Of a stretch of DNA of 32,556 nt, positions 8,499 to 16,345 are shown in pieces (within the stretch, counting starts at the first letter, position 1; each line of letters opens with the position of its first letter). The DNA lies in the NCBI RefSeq assembly GCF_900659635.1, contig NZ_CAACVB010000075.1:1-32556 (forward strand). Direction: 5' to 3'. Below the pieces are notes generated by a model. It was not told where the DNA came from, did not search any database, and saw nothing but the letters and a program-made list of their open reading frames with translations. The translations under genes were made by a program, and so were the position numbers. The DNA is from Actinomadura roseirufa. Lineage in GTDB: Bacteria > Actinomycetota > Actinomycetes > Streptosporangiales > Streptosporangiaceae.

Positions 8499-9427
8499 TG
8501 CGGGTCCCCTTGCCGGGCCTGCCCGAGCGGGTCACGATCTATGAGGTCGGGCCGCGGGACGGGCTGCAGAACGAGAAGGCGGTCGTCCCCGCCGGGGTCA
8601 AGGCCGAGTTCGTCACCCGGCTCGCGGACGCGGGCCTGCACGCGATCGAGACCACGAGCTTCGTGCACCCGAAATGGGTACCGCAGCTCGCCGACGCCGA
8701 GGAGCTGCTCAAGGCCCTGCCCCGCTCGCCGGGGGCGCCCCGGCCCGTCCTCGTCCCGAACGAGCGGGGGCTGGACCGGGCGCTGGAGCACGGCGTCACC
8801 GAGATCGCCATCTTCGGCAGCGCCACCGAGACGTTCGCGCGCCGCAACCTCAACCGCACCGTGGACGAGTCCCTCTCCATGTTCGCGCCCGTGGTGGAAC
8901 GGGCGCGCGCGCAGGGAATGTGGGTCCGCGCGTACGTGTCCATGGTGTGCGGCGACCCTTGGGAGGGCGACGTCCCGATCGAGCAGGTCGTGTCCGTCGC
9001 GACGCGCATGATGGACATGGGCTGCTCCCAGCTCAGCCTCGGCGACACCATCGGCGTCGGTACGCCCGGCCAGGTCACCGCGCTCATCGAGGCGGTGACC
9101 GCCGCGGGCGTCGGCACCGACCGGCTCGCCGTGCACTTCCACGACACCTACGGCCAGGCGCTCGCCAACACCCTCGCCGCGCTGCGCGCCGGCGTGACCG
9201 TGGTGGACGCCTCCGCGGGCGGCCTCGGCGGCTGCCCGTTCGCCGAGAGCGCCACCGGCAACCTCGCCACCGAGGACCTCGTCTGGATGCTGGACGGCCT
9301 CGGCGTCCAGACCGGAGTCGACCTCGGCCGGCTCGCCGCCACGAGCCGCTGGATGGCCGAGCGCCTCGGCCGTCCGAGCCCGTCCCGCGTCGTCCAGGCG
9401 CTGTCCCCGGAAACGGAGAGATCATGA
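8495..9427 (+). CDS. hmgL: Hydroxymethylglutaryl-CoA lyase
   Basis: The product is 310 residues if translation starts at the ATG at 8495, which overlaps the preceding stop; a second ATG at 8498 differs by one residue. It cleaves HMG-CoA to acetoacetate and acetyl-CoA, the last step of leucine degradation. It is a TIM-barrel DRE family member: VGPRDGLQNE near the N-terminus carries the catalytic Arg-Asp pair, VHFHDTYGQALAN the metal-binding histidines, and GGLGGCPFAESATGN the active-site cysteine (C247). No methylglutaconyl-CoA hydratase gene is present in this operon, so that step must be encoded elsewhere. Confidence 0.93.
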   Translation: MMRVPLPGLPERVTIYEVGPRDGLQNEKAVVPAGVKAEFVTRLADAGLHAIETTSFVHPKWVPQLADAEELLKALPRSPGAPRPVLVPNERGLDRALEHGVTEIAIFGSATETFARRNLNRTVDESLSMFAPVVERARAQGMWVRAYVSMVCGDPWEGDVPIEQVVSVATRMMDMGCSQLSLGDTIGVGTPGQVTALIEAVTAAGVGTDRLAVHFHDTYGQALANTLAALRAGVTVVDASAGGLGGCPFAESATGNLATEDLVWMLDGLGVQTGVDLGRLAATSRWMAERLGRPSPSRVVQALSPETERS

Positions 9428-10572
9428 TCGACTTCACGCTCGGCGACGAGCAGGAGGAGCTGCGCCGGACGGTCGAGCGGTTCGCCCGCGACCACGTCGC
9501 CCCGGTGATCGGCGACCTGTACGAGCGCGGCGAGTTCCCGTACGAGATCGTCGCCGCGATGGGCAAGATGGGGCTGTTCGGGCTGCCGTTCCCCGAGGAG
9601 CACGGCGGCATGGGCGGCGACTACTTCGCGCTGTGCCTGGCGCTGGAGGAGCTGGCGCGCGTCGACTCGTCGGTCGCGATCACGCTGGAGGCGGGCGTCT
9701 CGCTCGGCGCGATGCCGATCTACCGGTTCGGGTCACGGGAGCAGAAGGCCCGCTGGCTGCCCGTGCTGACCTCCGGCGAGCGGCTCGCCGGTTTCGGGTT
9801 GACCGAGCCGGGCGGCGGGTCCGACGTGCCCGGCGGGATGCGCACCACCGCCCGGCTCGACGGCGACTCCTGGGTGATCAACGGCTCGAAGGCGTTCATC
9901 ACCAACTCCGGCACCGACATCACCGCGTTCGTCACCGTCACCGCCTTCACCGGCGAGGGCGAGATCTCCACGATCATCGTGCCGAACGGCACGCCGGGCT
10001 TCACCGTCGGCCGCAAGTACTCCAAGGTCGGCTGGTCGGCGTCCGACACCCGTGAGCTGTCCTTCGACGACGTCCGGGTGCCCGCCGCGAACCTCGTCGG
10101 CGAGCGCGGCCGCGGCTACGCGCAGTTCCTGCGGATCCTCGACGAGGGCCGCATCGCGATCGCCGCGCTGTCGGTCGGGCTCGCCCAGGGCTGTGTGGAC
10201 GAGTGCCTGCGCTACGTCCGCGAGCGGGTGGCGTTCGGCAAGGAGATCGGCCGCTACCAGGCGATGCAGTTCAAGATCGCCGACATGGAGGTGCGGGCGC
10301 ACACGGCGCGCCTCGCCTACTACGCGGCGGCGGCCAGGTTGCTGGCCGGCGAGCCCTTCAAGAAGGAGGCGTCGATCGCCAAGCTCGTGGCCTCCGACGC
10401 CGCGATGGACAACGCCCGCGACGCCACGCAGATCTTCGGCGGGTACGGCTTCATGAACGAGTACGCGGTGGGCCGCTTCTACCGCGACGCGAAGATCCTC
10501 GAGGTGGGCGAGGGCACGTCCGAGGTGCAGCGCATGCTCATCGCGCGCGCCCTCGGCCTGCCGGCGTCCTGA
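9424..10572 (+). CDS. acdH: Acyl-CoA dehydrogenase (branched-chain / isovaleryl type)
   Basis: The product is 382 residues, a normal length for this FAD enzyme family. The start ATG overlaps the hmgL stop (ATGA). Landmarks are GFGLTEPGGGSDVPG (flavin and substrate loop), QIFGGYGFMNEYAVGRFYRDAKILE, and GEGTSEVQRMLIARALG at the C-terminus. A Glu sits at the usual catalytic-base position (E363). Classical isovaleryl-CoA dehydrogenases place the base elsewhere, so isovaleryl specificity is inferred from the operon and not from the active site. It corresponds to AcdH of the Streptomyces accD1-accA1-hmgL-acdH operon. A hairpin terminator follows. Confidence 0.9.
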   Translation: MIDFTLGDEQEELRRTVERFARDHVAPVIGDLYERGEFPYEIVAAMGKMGLFGLPFPEEHGGMGGDYFALCLALEELARVDSSVAITLEAGVSLGAMPIYRFGSREQKARWLPVLTSGERLAGFGLTEPGGGSDVPGGMRTTARLDGDSWVINGSKAFITNSGTDITAFVTVTAFTGEGEISTIIVPNGTPGFTVGRKYSKVGWSASDTRELSFDDVRVPAANLVGERGRGYAQFLRILDEGRIAIAALSVGLAQGCVDECLRYVRERVAFGKEIGRYQAMQFKIADMEVRAHTARLAYYAAAARLLAGEPFKKEASIAKLVASDAAMDNARDATQIFGGYGFMNEYAVGRFYRDAKILEVGEGTSEVQRMLIARALGLPAS

Positions 10573-10591
10573 CACCGCTCGGTGAGGCGCG

Positions 10592-10625
10592 GCGGGACCG
10601 GGCGCGCGACCGCGGCCGGTCCCGC
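10592..10625. terminator. Bidirectional terminator hairpin after acdH
   Basis: A perfect 10-bp stem, GCGGGACCGG and CCGGTCCCGC, has a 14-nt loop. It sits in the gap between the convergent acdH and the small membrane-protein gene. There is no T-tract, as is common in actinomycetes. Confidence 0.6.
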
Positions 10626-10629
10626 GGGG

Positions 10630-10977
10630 TCAGTGGCCGTGCGGGGCGACCCGGCGGCCCCTGATCAGGACGTGCAGGATCCACGCCTGGAGCAGGCCCG
10701 CACCGGCCGTCACCACGTAGAAGAGCACGTGGTAGAAGAGCGAATAGGCACCGCTCGGCCCGGGGACGAGCGCCAGCGGCGCCGCCGACAGCGGCAGGGT
10801 CACCAGGATCAGCCAGACGCCGCTGAAGCCGGGATCGTCGGCGAAGAGGTCCACGGCGAGGACCGTCAGGGTCACCGCGATGATCAGGACGGCGTAGGCG
10901 CCGGGGACGATGATCCCCATCCGGCCGTTCTGGCGGCGGGCCGCGCGTGCGGCGATGCGAGCGAACATGCGCCCCAT
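10630..10977 (-). CDS. Small integral membrane protein, function unknown
   Basis: The product is 115 residues with a basic N-terminus (MGRMFARIAARAARRQNGRM). About four hydrophobic helices follow, near residues 21-43, 54-70, 78-92 and 93-106, and a His-rich tail ends the protein. It resembles the small hypothetical membrane proteins common in Streptomyces genomes; I know of no function. It is a single-gene unit, convergent with acdH. The first ATG is used; a second ATG three codons in is possible. The SD is weak (GCGGAAACG). Confidence 0.7.
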   Translation of the reverse strand: MGRMFARIAARAARRQNGRMGIIVPGAYAVLIIAVTLTVLAVDLFADDPGFSGVWLILVTLPLSAAPLALVPGPSGAYSLFYHVLFYVVTAGAGLLQAWILHVLIRGRRVAPHGH

Positions 10978-11124
10978 CGTTTCCGCGAAGGACCCGCACG
11001 GCCTGAGTAGGAGTACGCGAATCCCGCTGAGTACGGCGTGGACTGACTTAGGTGATCCGCCTGAAGGTCGTGCGGCGGGACGGCCGATCGCCGCGGGCCC
11101 GGAACGATCGGCCGTCCGCGGACC

Positions 11125-11460
11125 TCAGCGACCGCGGTCGAAGAATCCGGACTTGATCCCGGTGAGCAGCGACGTCCAGGCGGCCGGCGACACCGGCAGC
11201 ACCGGCCCGCCCGGGTCCGTGGAGTCCCGCATGGCGACGAACCTGTCCGTCAGCGCCGCGACTTCGACGCATTGGTCTGCGTCGCCGCTGCTGCTGTGAC
11301 TGCTTTTACGCCAGGCCGCGGCCACCTCCATACGCTCCTGGCCCCTACTTCCACTACGGCTGCCCCTACGCCAGTAGGCCGCAACCTCGACGCACTGGCC
11401 TCTGCCTTCACTGTGGCTGCTTTTACGCCAGACGGTATGAAGCCCCTTCGGGTTGGTCAT
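11125..11460 (-). CDS. DUF397 protein with triplicated N-terminal motif
   Basis: The product is 111 residues. DUF397 proteins are small actinobacterial proteins, typically about 60-80 residues, usually encoded beside an XRE/DUF5753 helix-turn-helix regulator; a few such pairs act in development or as toxin-antitoxin-like modules. The hallmark W-R-K-S-S-H-S...C-V-E-V-A occurs at about 11-28 and again at 50-69. A degenerate third copy (WRRGSRS...MEVAA) lies between them at 30-48. The C-terminal half (VAMRDSTDPGGPVLPVSPAAWTSLL) is ordinary DUF397. No HTH partner is visible on either side, so this is an orphan copy. The central unit lost its Cys. Confidence 0.85.
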   Translation of the reverse strand: MTNPKGLHTVWRKSSHSEGRGQCVEVAAYWRRGSRSGSRGQERMEVAAAWRKSSHSSSGDADQCVEVAALTDRFVAMRDSTDPGGPVLPVSPAAWTSLLTGIKSGFFDRGR

Positions 11461-11774
11461 GCGCCGACCCTAGCCCCTCCATAAGAGGCAGGGAGTCGGT
11501 TGGAGACAACGAGAGCGCACGCAGATGATCGAAGCCTCAGCGGAAAAAAACAGCCGTTGCGGCCTGGACGCGTCCCGCCGAAACGGAAGGACCTCAATAT
11601 CGCGGTGATCCGTTGCGGAAGCCTGGACCAAGCGACGCGGCGGCCTCCGGCGCGGGGCCTGCGGACGCGGCGTGGTGCGCGCCGATCCGCGCCGGTTGAC
11701 CGAAAATGACGTCCGATCCCGGCCAGCTCGGTACAGTCCGGTCAAATGCCACTGTCAACGCCGTTCACGGTGCC

Positions 11775-11798
11775 CATTTCCGGCCAGTCACGGAAATG
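11775..11798. promoter_or_regulatory. Inverted repeat upstream of the ligase gene
   Basis: Perfect 8-bp arms, CATTTCCG and CGGAAATG, flank 8 nt. The arms can be lengthened by GGTG/CACC after a small asymmetric bulge (11769 to about 11803). Spacing and arm length suit a dimeric repressor site. Confidence 0.5.
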
Positions 11799-11809
11799 TC
11801 ACCACTACC

Positions 11810-11823
11810 CCCCTTCGAAGGGG
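11810..11823. promoter_or_regulatory. 14-bp perfect palindrome upstream of the ligase gene
   Basis: CCCCTTCGAAGGGG lies 47 nt before the ATG at 11871 and 11 nt after the neighbouring inverted repeat. It could be a second operator or an RNA hairpin in the leader. Confidence 0.45.
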
Positions 11824-11870
11824 CGGAGCTAGGGTTTCACCTCCCGCCTCACATCACCGGGGATGGTGGA

Positions 11871-13547
11871 ATGCGGACTCTGTCCAGATTGCTGGTCATC
11901 TCGGCGGCGCCCGGCCGCTCCGCTCCGCGTCCGGCGGCCGCCGCGACGGAGCTGGCGGCGGGCGGCACGGCCGCGCTCGTCCTGCGGCCGCACGATCACT
12001 CCTTCATCGAGCCCGATCCGCCCGACCTGCGCGAGCGGGTACTGACCGGGAACGGGCTGACCGATCTGGCGGCCCCGTTCGCGGGCGTGGCCGCCCACGC
12101 GGACGGCTCGGTCACCATCGCGGCCGACTGGCTCGGCCTGCGCCAGATCTACGGAGTGCAGGGCGACGGGTGGGCCGCGCTGGGCACGTCCGCGCGGGAG
12201 CTGGCGCGGCTGGCCGGTCGCGGCCCGGACCGCGAGGCCCTCGGCGCCTACCGCCTCGTCGGCTACTTCCTCGACGAGGACACCGCGTTCGACGGGGTGG
12301 GCAAGCTGCGGCCCGGGCACCGCTGGACGCTGTCGGACGGCCGGCTGACCGAGACCGAGCTCGACCCGGGCGAGTTCCGCACCGATCAGACCCCGCCCGT
12401 CGCGGAGGCCGTGCGGGAACTGGCCGACCTCCTGCGCACGGGCATGGAGCAGTGCCTGGACGAGTACCCGGACGCGATCCTCCAGCTCTCCGGCGGCCTG
12501 GACACCCGGCTGCTGCTGGCGGCGATCCCGGCGGCGCGCCGGGTCGGCCTGGAGACGCTGACGCTCAGCGCTCGCGACAGCGGCGACGAGGCCACGGCCG
12601 CCATGCTGGCACGGCGGAGCCGGATGCGCCGGAACGTCATCGACCTGGCCGGGCTGGAGAAGCTCACCCCTCCCGAGGTGCACCGGCTGGTGCTGGAGGC
12701 GGCGCGCCGCCACGAACAGGTCCTCAATCCCCTCCACATGGCGATGCTGGAATGGGTCGAACGGCAGACCACGGAGGCCCCGCGCATCACCGGCCTCGGC
12801 GGCGAACTGGCGCGCGGCATGTACTACCCCTTACAGCGCCAGCATCCCGAGGTGACGCCCAGGCTCGTCGAGCGCCTCGCGCGGTGGCGCATCTTCAGCC
12901 TGGACGCGGTCGACTCCGGCTCCCTGGACGCGGCGTTCGCGGAGGAGTCCGAGTCCGGCACGATGAAGCGGATCCAGGAGATCTTCGCCGGCTACGGCGG
13001 CGACTGGCTGTCGGCCACCGACGCCTTCTACTACCGGCAGCGCTACCACCGGTCCGTGGGCGCGGTCGTGACCAGCTCGTGCACCGACCACACGCACCTC
13101 AACCCGATCCTGCACCCGCGCTTCGTGGCCATCGCCGAGGTCCTGAGCCCGACAGCCAAGCGCGGCTCGCGGTTCAACGCGCGGCTCCTGTCGGAGCTCG
13201 ACCCGGAGATGGCGGCCCTCCCCATGGACACCGGGGTCCGGCCGGACGCGCTCATGGCGTCCAGGCCCCTCCGCGTGGCCCGGACCGCCCGCGACCAGGG
13301 AGTGAAGATCGTCCACAAGACGCGGCAGCGCATCTCGCGCCGGGGCGACTCCTGGTCGGCGAGCACCGCGCTCACTCACGCGATCGTGACCCATTGGCGG
13401 GCCGAACCGGGTCTTCTCGAACCGGTCGCCAAGTCCGGGCTGATCAGCGGGGAATGGCTCGACCGGCTGCTGTCCGGCTCCACGATGCCCGCCCCGGCCA
13501 CCGCCGGGTTCGTCGCCCTCCTGGAGGCCGCCCTCGGCGACGACTGA
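11871..13547 (+). CDS. Asparagine-synthetase-family ATP-dependent ligase, orphan
   Basis: The product is 558 residues. The C-terminal synthetase domain has the PP-loop SGGLDTR at 207-213 (usual form SGGLDS), which binds ATP to adenylate a carboxylate for amide formation. The N-terminal domain resembles a class II glutaminase fold (e.g. DWLGLRQIYGV) but lacks the N-terminal catalytic Cys: the protein begins MRTLSRLL. It therefore should not hydrolyse glutamine itself. This is the state seen in lasso-peptide cyclases, beta-lactam synthetases and many uncharacterised relatives. No lasso precursor, leader-binding protein or protease gene is nearby. The ATG at 11871 is preferred because GGTGGA precedes it directly and strong palindromes lie just upstream; the open frame itself begins at 11706. 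The substrate is unknown. Confidence 0.75.
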   Translation: MRTLSRLLVISAAPGRSAPRPAAAATELAAGGTAALVLRPHDHSFIEPDPPDLRERVLTGNGLTDLAAPFAGVAAHADGSVTIAADWLGLRQIYGVQGDGWAALGTSARELARLAGRGPDREALGAYRLVGYFLDEDTAFDGVGKLRPGHRWTLSDGRLTETELDPGEFRTDQTPPVAEAVRELADLLRTGMEQCLDEYPDAILQLSGGLDTRLLLAAIPAARRVGLETLTLSARDSGDEATAAMLARRSRMRRNVIDLAGLEKLTPPEVHRLVLEAARRHEQVLNPLHMAMLEWVERQTTEAPRITGLGGELARGMYYPLQRQHPEVTPRLVERLARWRIFSLDAVDSGSLDAAFAEESESGTMKRIQEIFAGYGGDWLSATDAFYYRQRYHRSVGAVVTSSCTDHTHLNPILHPRFVAIAEVLSPTAKRGSRFNARLLSELDPEMAALPMDTGVRPDALMASRPLRVARTARDQGVKIVHKTRQRISRRGDSWSASTALTHAIVTHWRAEPGLLEPVAKSGLISGEWLDRLLSGSTMPAPATAGFVALLEAALGDD

Positions 13548-13679
13548 CCACGACCCGCGACCACGACCCTCGCCCAACGTGCGGCCCAGCGCGGTCGCCG
13601 CCGACCATCGCTCCCAGGGGTCCCGGCGTCGTGGCGGCGGGGTAAAGTCCGACCTTGAGGGGATTGATACCCTGCCGAT

Positions 13680-14642
13680 ATGAGTGACCTGGAGGTCCGC
13701 CAGCTCCGTTACTTCGTGGCCGTCGCCGAAGAACTGCACTTCGGGCGGGCGGCCCGGCGGCTCGGCATGGCGCAGCCCCCGCTGTCCCGGGCGATCCGGG
13801 ACCTGGAACGCCACCTGGGCGTGCGGCTGCTCGAGCGGACCACCCGGCAGGTCGCGCTCACCCCCGCCGGGGAGGTCCTGCTCCGCGACGCCCGGACCGC
13901 GCTCGACGCGGTCGCCGCCGCCGCGCGGCGCACCCGTTACGCCGGGCGGTCGGCGCCGGGGCTGCGGCTGGCGCTCAAGGCCGACTTCGACGCCGGGCTG
14001 CTCCCGCAGATCCTCGCCGCCTACCGGTGCGAGGAGGAGTCGCTCCCGGTGGAGCTGGTGCCGGGCGGGCGGGGAGACCAGGTCCCCGCCCTGCACGACG
14101 GGCGGGCGGACGTCGCGATCCTGCCCGCGCCGTTCGAGGGCCGCGGCCTGGACGCCGAACCGCTGCTGACCGAGCCCCGCGTGCTCGCGCTGGCCGCGTC
14201 CGACCCGCTGGCCGCCCGGCGGCGGCTGCGGCCGGCCGACCTGGCGGGCCGGGTGCTCCCCGACGGCGCCCCCGCCGAGCGGGGCGGCCTCTCACCCGCC
14301 CCCTCCCGCTCCGGGGACGGCCCGCCGCGACCGGACCTGGCGCGGATCTTCAACCTGATCGAGCTGGGAGCCATCGTGTGCTTCCTCCCCGTCTCGGTAG
14401 CGCGCCGCCACCCCCGCCCCGGGGTCGCCTACCGGGACGTCGACGGCCTGGACCCGATCACGCTCGCCGTCGCCTGGCCGCAGGACCGTCACTCACCGGC
14501 CGTCGCCGCTTTCGTCCGCGCCGCCACGTCGGTGGCGGCGGCCACCCACCCCGAGAGCATCGCGGTGGACACCATGGTGGACATCGCGGAGGACATGACC
14601 ACGCCTGCCCCTCCCCTCTACGAGTCCGTGCCCCGCTTGTAG
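13680..14642 (+). CDS. LysR-family transcriptional regulator
   Basis: The product is 320 residues. The N-terminal winged HTH is textbook LysR: LEVRQLRYFVAVAEELHFGRAARRLGMAQPPLSRAIRDLE, then LGVRLLERTTRQVALTPAGE. The periplasmic-binding-protein-like effector domain follows from about residue 90. It lies 132 nt downstream of the ligase gene and 163 nt upstream of the secreted-protein gene, all on the same strand, so either could be its target. No good SD precedes the ATG; a short leader or leaderless start is possible. The effector cannot be inferred. Confidence 0.9.
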   Translation: MSDLEVRQLRYFVAVAEELHFGRAARRLGMAQPPLSRAIRDLERHLGVRLLERTTRQVALTPAGEVLLRDARTALDAVAAAARRTRYAGRSAPGLRLALKADFDAGLLPQILAAYRCEEESLPVELVPGGRGDQVPALHDGRADVAILPAPFEGRGLDAEPLLTEPRVLALAASDPLAARRRLRPADLAGRVLPDGAPAERGGLSPAPSRSGDGPPRPDLARIFNLIELGAIVCFLPVSVARRHPRPGVAYRDVDGLDPITLAVAWPQDRHSPAVAAFVRAATSVAAATHPESIAVDTMVDIAEDMTTPAPPLYESVPRL

Positions 14643-14805
14643 GAGAGGCCATAGGGGAGGCCAAGGGACGGAAAAGGACTTTCGTGCGGCGGCCTCGTCT
14701 CCCCGAACGCCACCTCCGGCGGCCGTAGCGTTCCGCTCGCGTGGCCTGTGCGCAAGCTGCGCGCGCATGCGCGACGACCGGGTCCTGACATAGGGGAGGC
14801 ACGTC

Positions 14806-16206
14806 TTGAGGAGATGCTGGAAGGCCACTGCGGCGGCCGGGGCGGCCACCGCCGCCGTCGCCTCCGCGGCCTGGCCCGCCGCCGGGACCGCGTCGGGCGC
14901 CGCCGGGCACCCCGCCGGGGAACGGTGGGCGCTGGTCGCCCAGGAGGGCTTCGACCGTCCGCTGCGAGTGGACGCGGCGCCGTGGCGCCTGGACCCGCAG
15001 GGGCCGCGCAGCCCGTGGCACGTCGACGCCTTCGACGACGACGGCGAGGCGTGGAAGAAGATCAGCGGGCCGCTCTTCGCCCGGCAGATGGCCTCGCTCA
15101 ACGTTTTCCGCAAGCGCGTGGAGTTCGGGAGCCGGGGATGGCTGACCGCCGAGGTCGCGGCCCTCGACAAGGACCGCGACGGCCGGCCCGACTCGCGGCC
15201 CGGCCTGTCGGCCGCGCGCCTGCCCGGCGGGCAGGGCGTCGGGCGGATCTCCGAGCCGAGCTGGGACGCCGGGGTGCTCATCCGGCCCACCCGCCCGCTG
15301 CCGCCGCGCTACCGCGTGGAGATGACGCTGCGCGGCATCGACTTCGGCGGTAAGCGGCACGGGACCTTCGACTACAACGGCCGGCACAACGGGTACACCA
15401 CCGAGCCCTGCAAGACCCGGTACCCGTGGACCTTCCAGGGCGCCCTGCCGGGCAAGGGACGCTGCGACTACCCCGACGTGACGCGCGAGAACGGGTTCTA
15501 TTACCTGACGATCCTCGACTACGCGACGCCGGCGCCGCACGGCAACCCCGGGATCCACTACCGGCGCAAGGCCATCATGGACGGCTACTACAGCGACGAC
15601 GACCGCTGGAAGAACGCCGGGACCTGCGACGCGAAGACCGGCCGGATCTACCGGACCTTCGACGGGACCTTCAACGGCGTGAACGCGCTGTTCCCGCGCG
15701 GTGACCTGTTCCGGGAGGCCGCCAACAACAACATCAGCAACGAGTACTACATCAAGTCCGCGTGCGGAAACGTGTCCATGGACAAGCCCTACGGACCCGG
15801 TGGACGTTTCCAGGGACATCTCACCAGCGCGGAACTGCGGCCGGAGCTGCTGCCCAAGGCCGCCTACCGGTTCGCCATAGAACGCGACGGAACCGGCTAC
15901 ACGCTGGAGATGAGCGGCCCGTTTCTGCACACCGGGCAGACGACGCTGCGCGTGCACCACGCATTCGTGGAGGACGGCCGTCCCATCTGGCACTACAACC
16001 AGACCCCGGGTGAATACGACGGCCGATTCGACCGCAGGCTCGTCCACAAGGGACCGGCCGGGACGTACATCACCGAGCACTCCTGGCCGAAGGGCTCGGC
16101 CTATCCGGACTCCTTCATCATCGGCGACCCGCACCTGAACTACTACGAGGGCTCGGCGTCCGTGGACGACATCCGCCTCTACGTTCCCAAGCACCAGGGC
16201 CCCTAG
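14806..16206 (+). CDS. Secreted protein of unknown function, probable beta-sandwich
   Basis: The product is 466 residues from a TTG start (TTG AGG AGA TGC). The start is supported by the SD GGGGAGG at 14793-14799, 6 nt upstream. The first 35 residues form an Ala-rich signal peptide after MRRCWK, with likely cleavage near ASA or ASG. The mature part is rich in aromatic residues and Gly, with several cysteines. It includes long Tyr/Asn-rich stretches such as FDYNGRHNGYTTEPCK and NNNISNEYYIKSACGN. The end, YYEGSASVDDIRLYVP, is typical of the last strands of concanavalin-like jelly-roll domains in secreted glycan-active proteins. I recognise no catalytic signature and do not assign an enzyme activity. 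It may be regulated by the upstream LysR protein. Confidence 0.75.
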   Translation: MRRCWKATAAAGAATAAVASAAWPAAGTASGAAGHPAGERWALVAQEGFDRPLRVDAAPWRLDPQGPRSPWHVDAFDDDGEAWKKISGPLFARQMASLNVFRKRVEFGSRGWLTAEVAALDKDRDGRPDSRPGLSAARLPGGQGVGRISEPSWDAGVLIRPTRPLPPRYRVEMTLRGIDFGGKRHGTFDYNGRHNGYTTEPCKTRYPWTFQGALPGKGRCDYPDVTRENGFYYLTILDYATPAPHGNPGIHYRRKAIMDGYYSDDDRWKNAGTCDAKTGRIYRTFDGTFNGVNALFPRGDLFREAANNNISNEYYIKSACGNVSMDKPYGPGGRFQGHLTSAELRPELLPKAAYRFAIERDGTGYTLEMSGPFLHTGQTTLRVHHAFVEDGRPIWHYNQTPGEYDGRFDRRLVHKGPAGTYITEHSWPKGSAYPDSFIIGDPHLNYYEGSASVDDIRLYVPKHQGP

Positions 16207-16310
16207 ACGGACGGCTCGCGCCCGCGGGACCGCGCCGCGGCCGCCGCCGCATCCGGACGCTGGGAGAAGGATGCGACCTCACGGCCATGGTTACCTGACG
16301 CATGGAAACG

Positions 16311-16336
16311 ACTACCTTCAGTGTCCGCACGGTAGT
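16311..16336. promoter_or_regulatory. Short inverted repeat before dhbA
   Basis: ACTACC and GGTAGT are separated by 14 nt, immediately upstream of the dhbA ATG. It is weak evidence for an operator. By eye I see no iron-box (IdeR/DmdR-type) sequence in 16207-16345. Confidence 0.25.
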
Positions 16337-16345
16337 AGTCGGGAC

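Larger units (their letters stand above)
11461..11870. other. Intergenic region, 410 nt, upstream of the asparagine-synthetase-like gene
   Basis: No convincing gene is seen here. Small open frames on both strands are Arg/Pro-rich and look like chance. The right end holds two inverted repeats (11775-11798 and 11810-11823) just before the ligase start. This is the probable promoter region for both flanking divergent genes. Confidence 0.5.

Noticed and set aside
11706..11870. Upstream start of the ligase gene
   Set aside because: The ATG at 11871 has an adjacent SD-like GGTGGA, and the upstream part contains two perfect palindromes typical of regulatory DNA.
11871..13547. Lasso peptide cluster
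   Set aside because: The synthetase-like gene fits, but no precursor, leader-binding protein or transglutaminase-like protease gene is found nearby.
14650..14800. Direct repeat CATAGGGGAGGC at 14650-14661 and 14789-14800
   Set aside because: Both copies are purine-rich SD-like sequence; the second serves as the ribosome-binding site of the secreted-protein gene. Chance similarity is likely.
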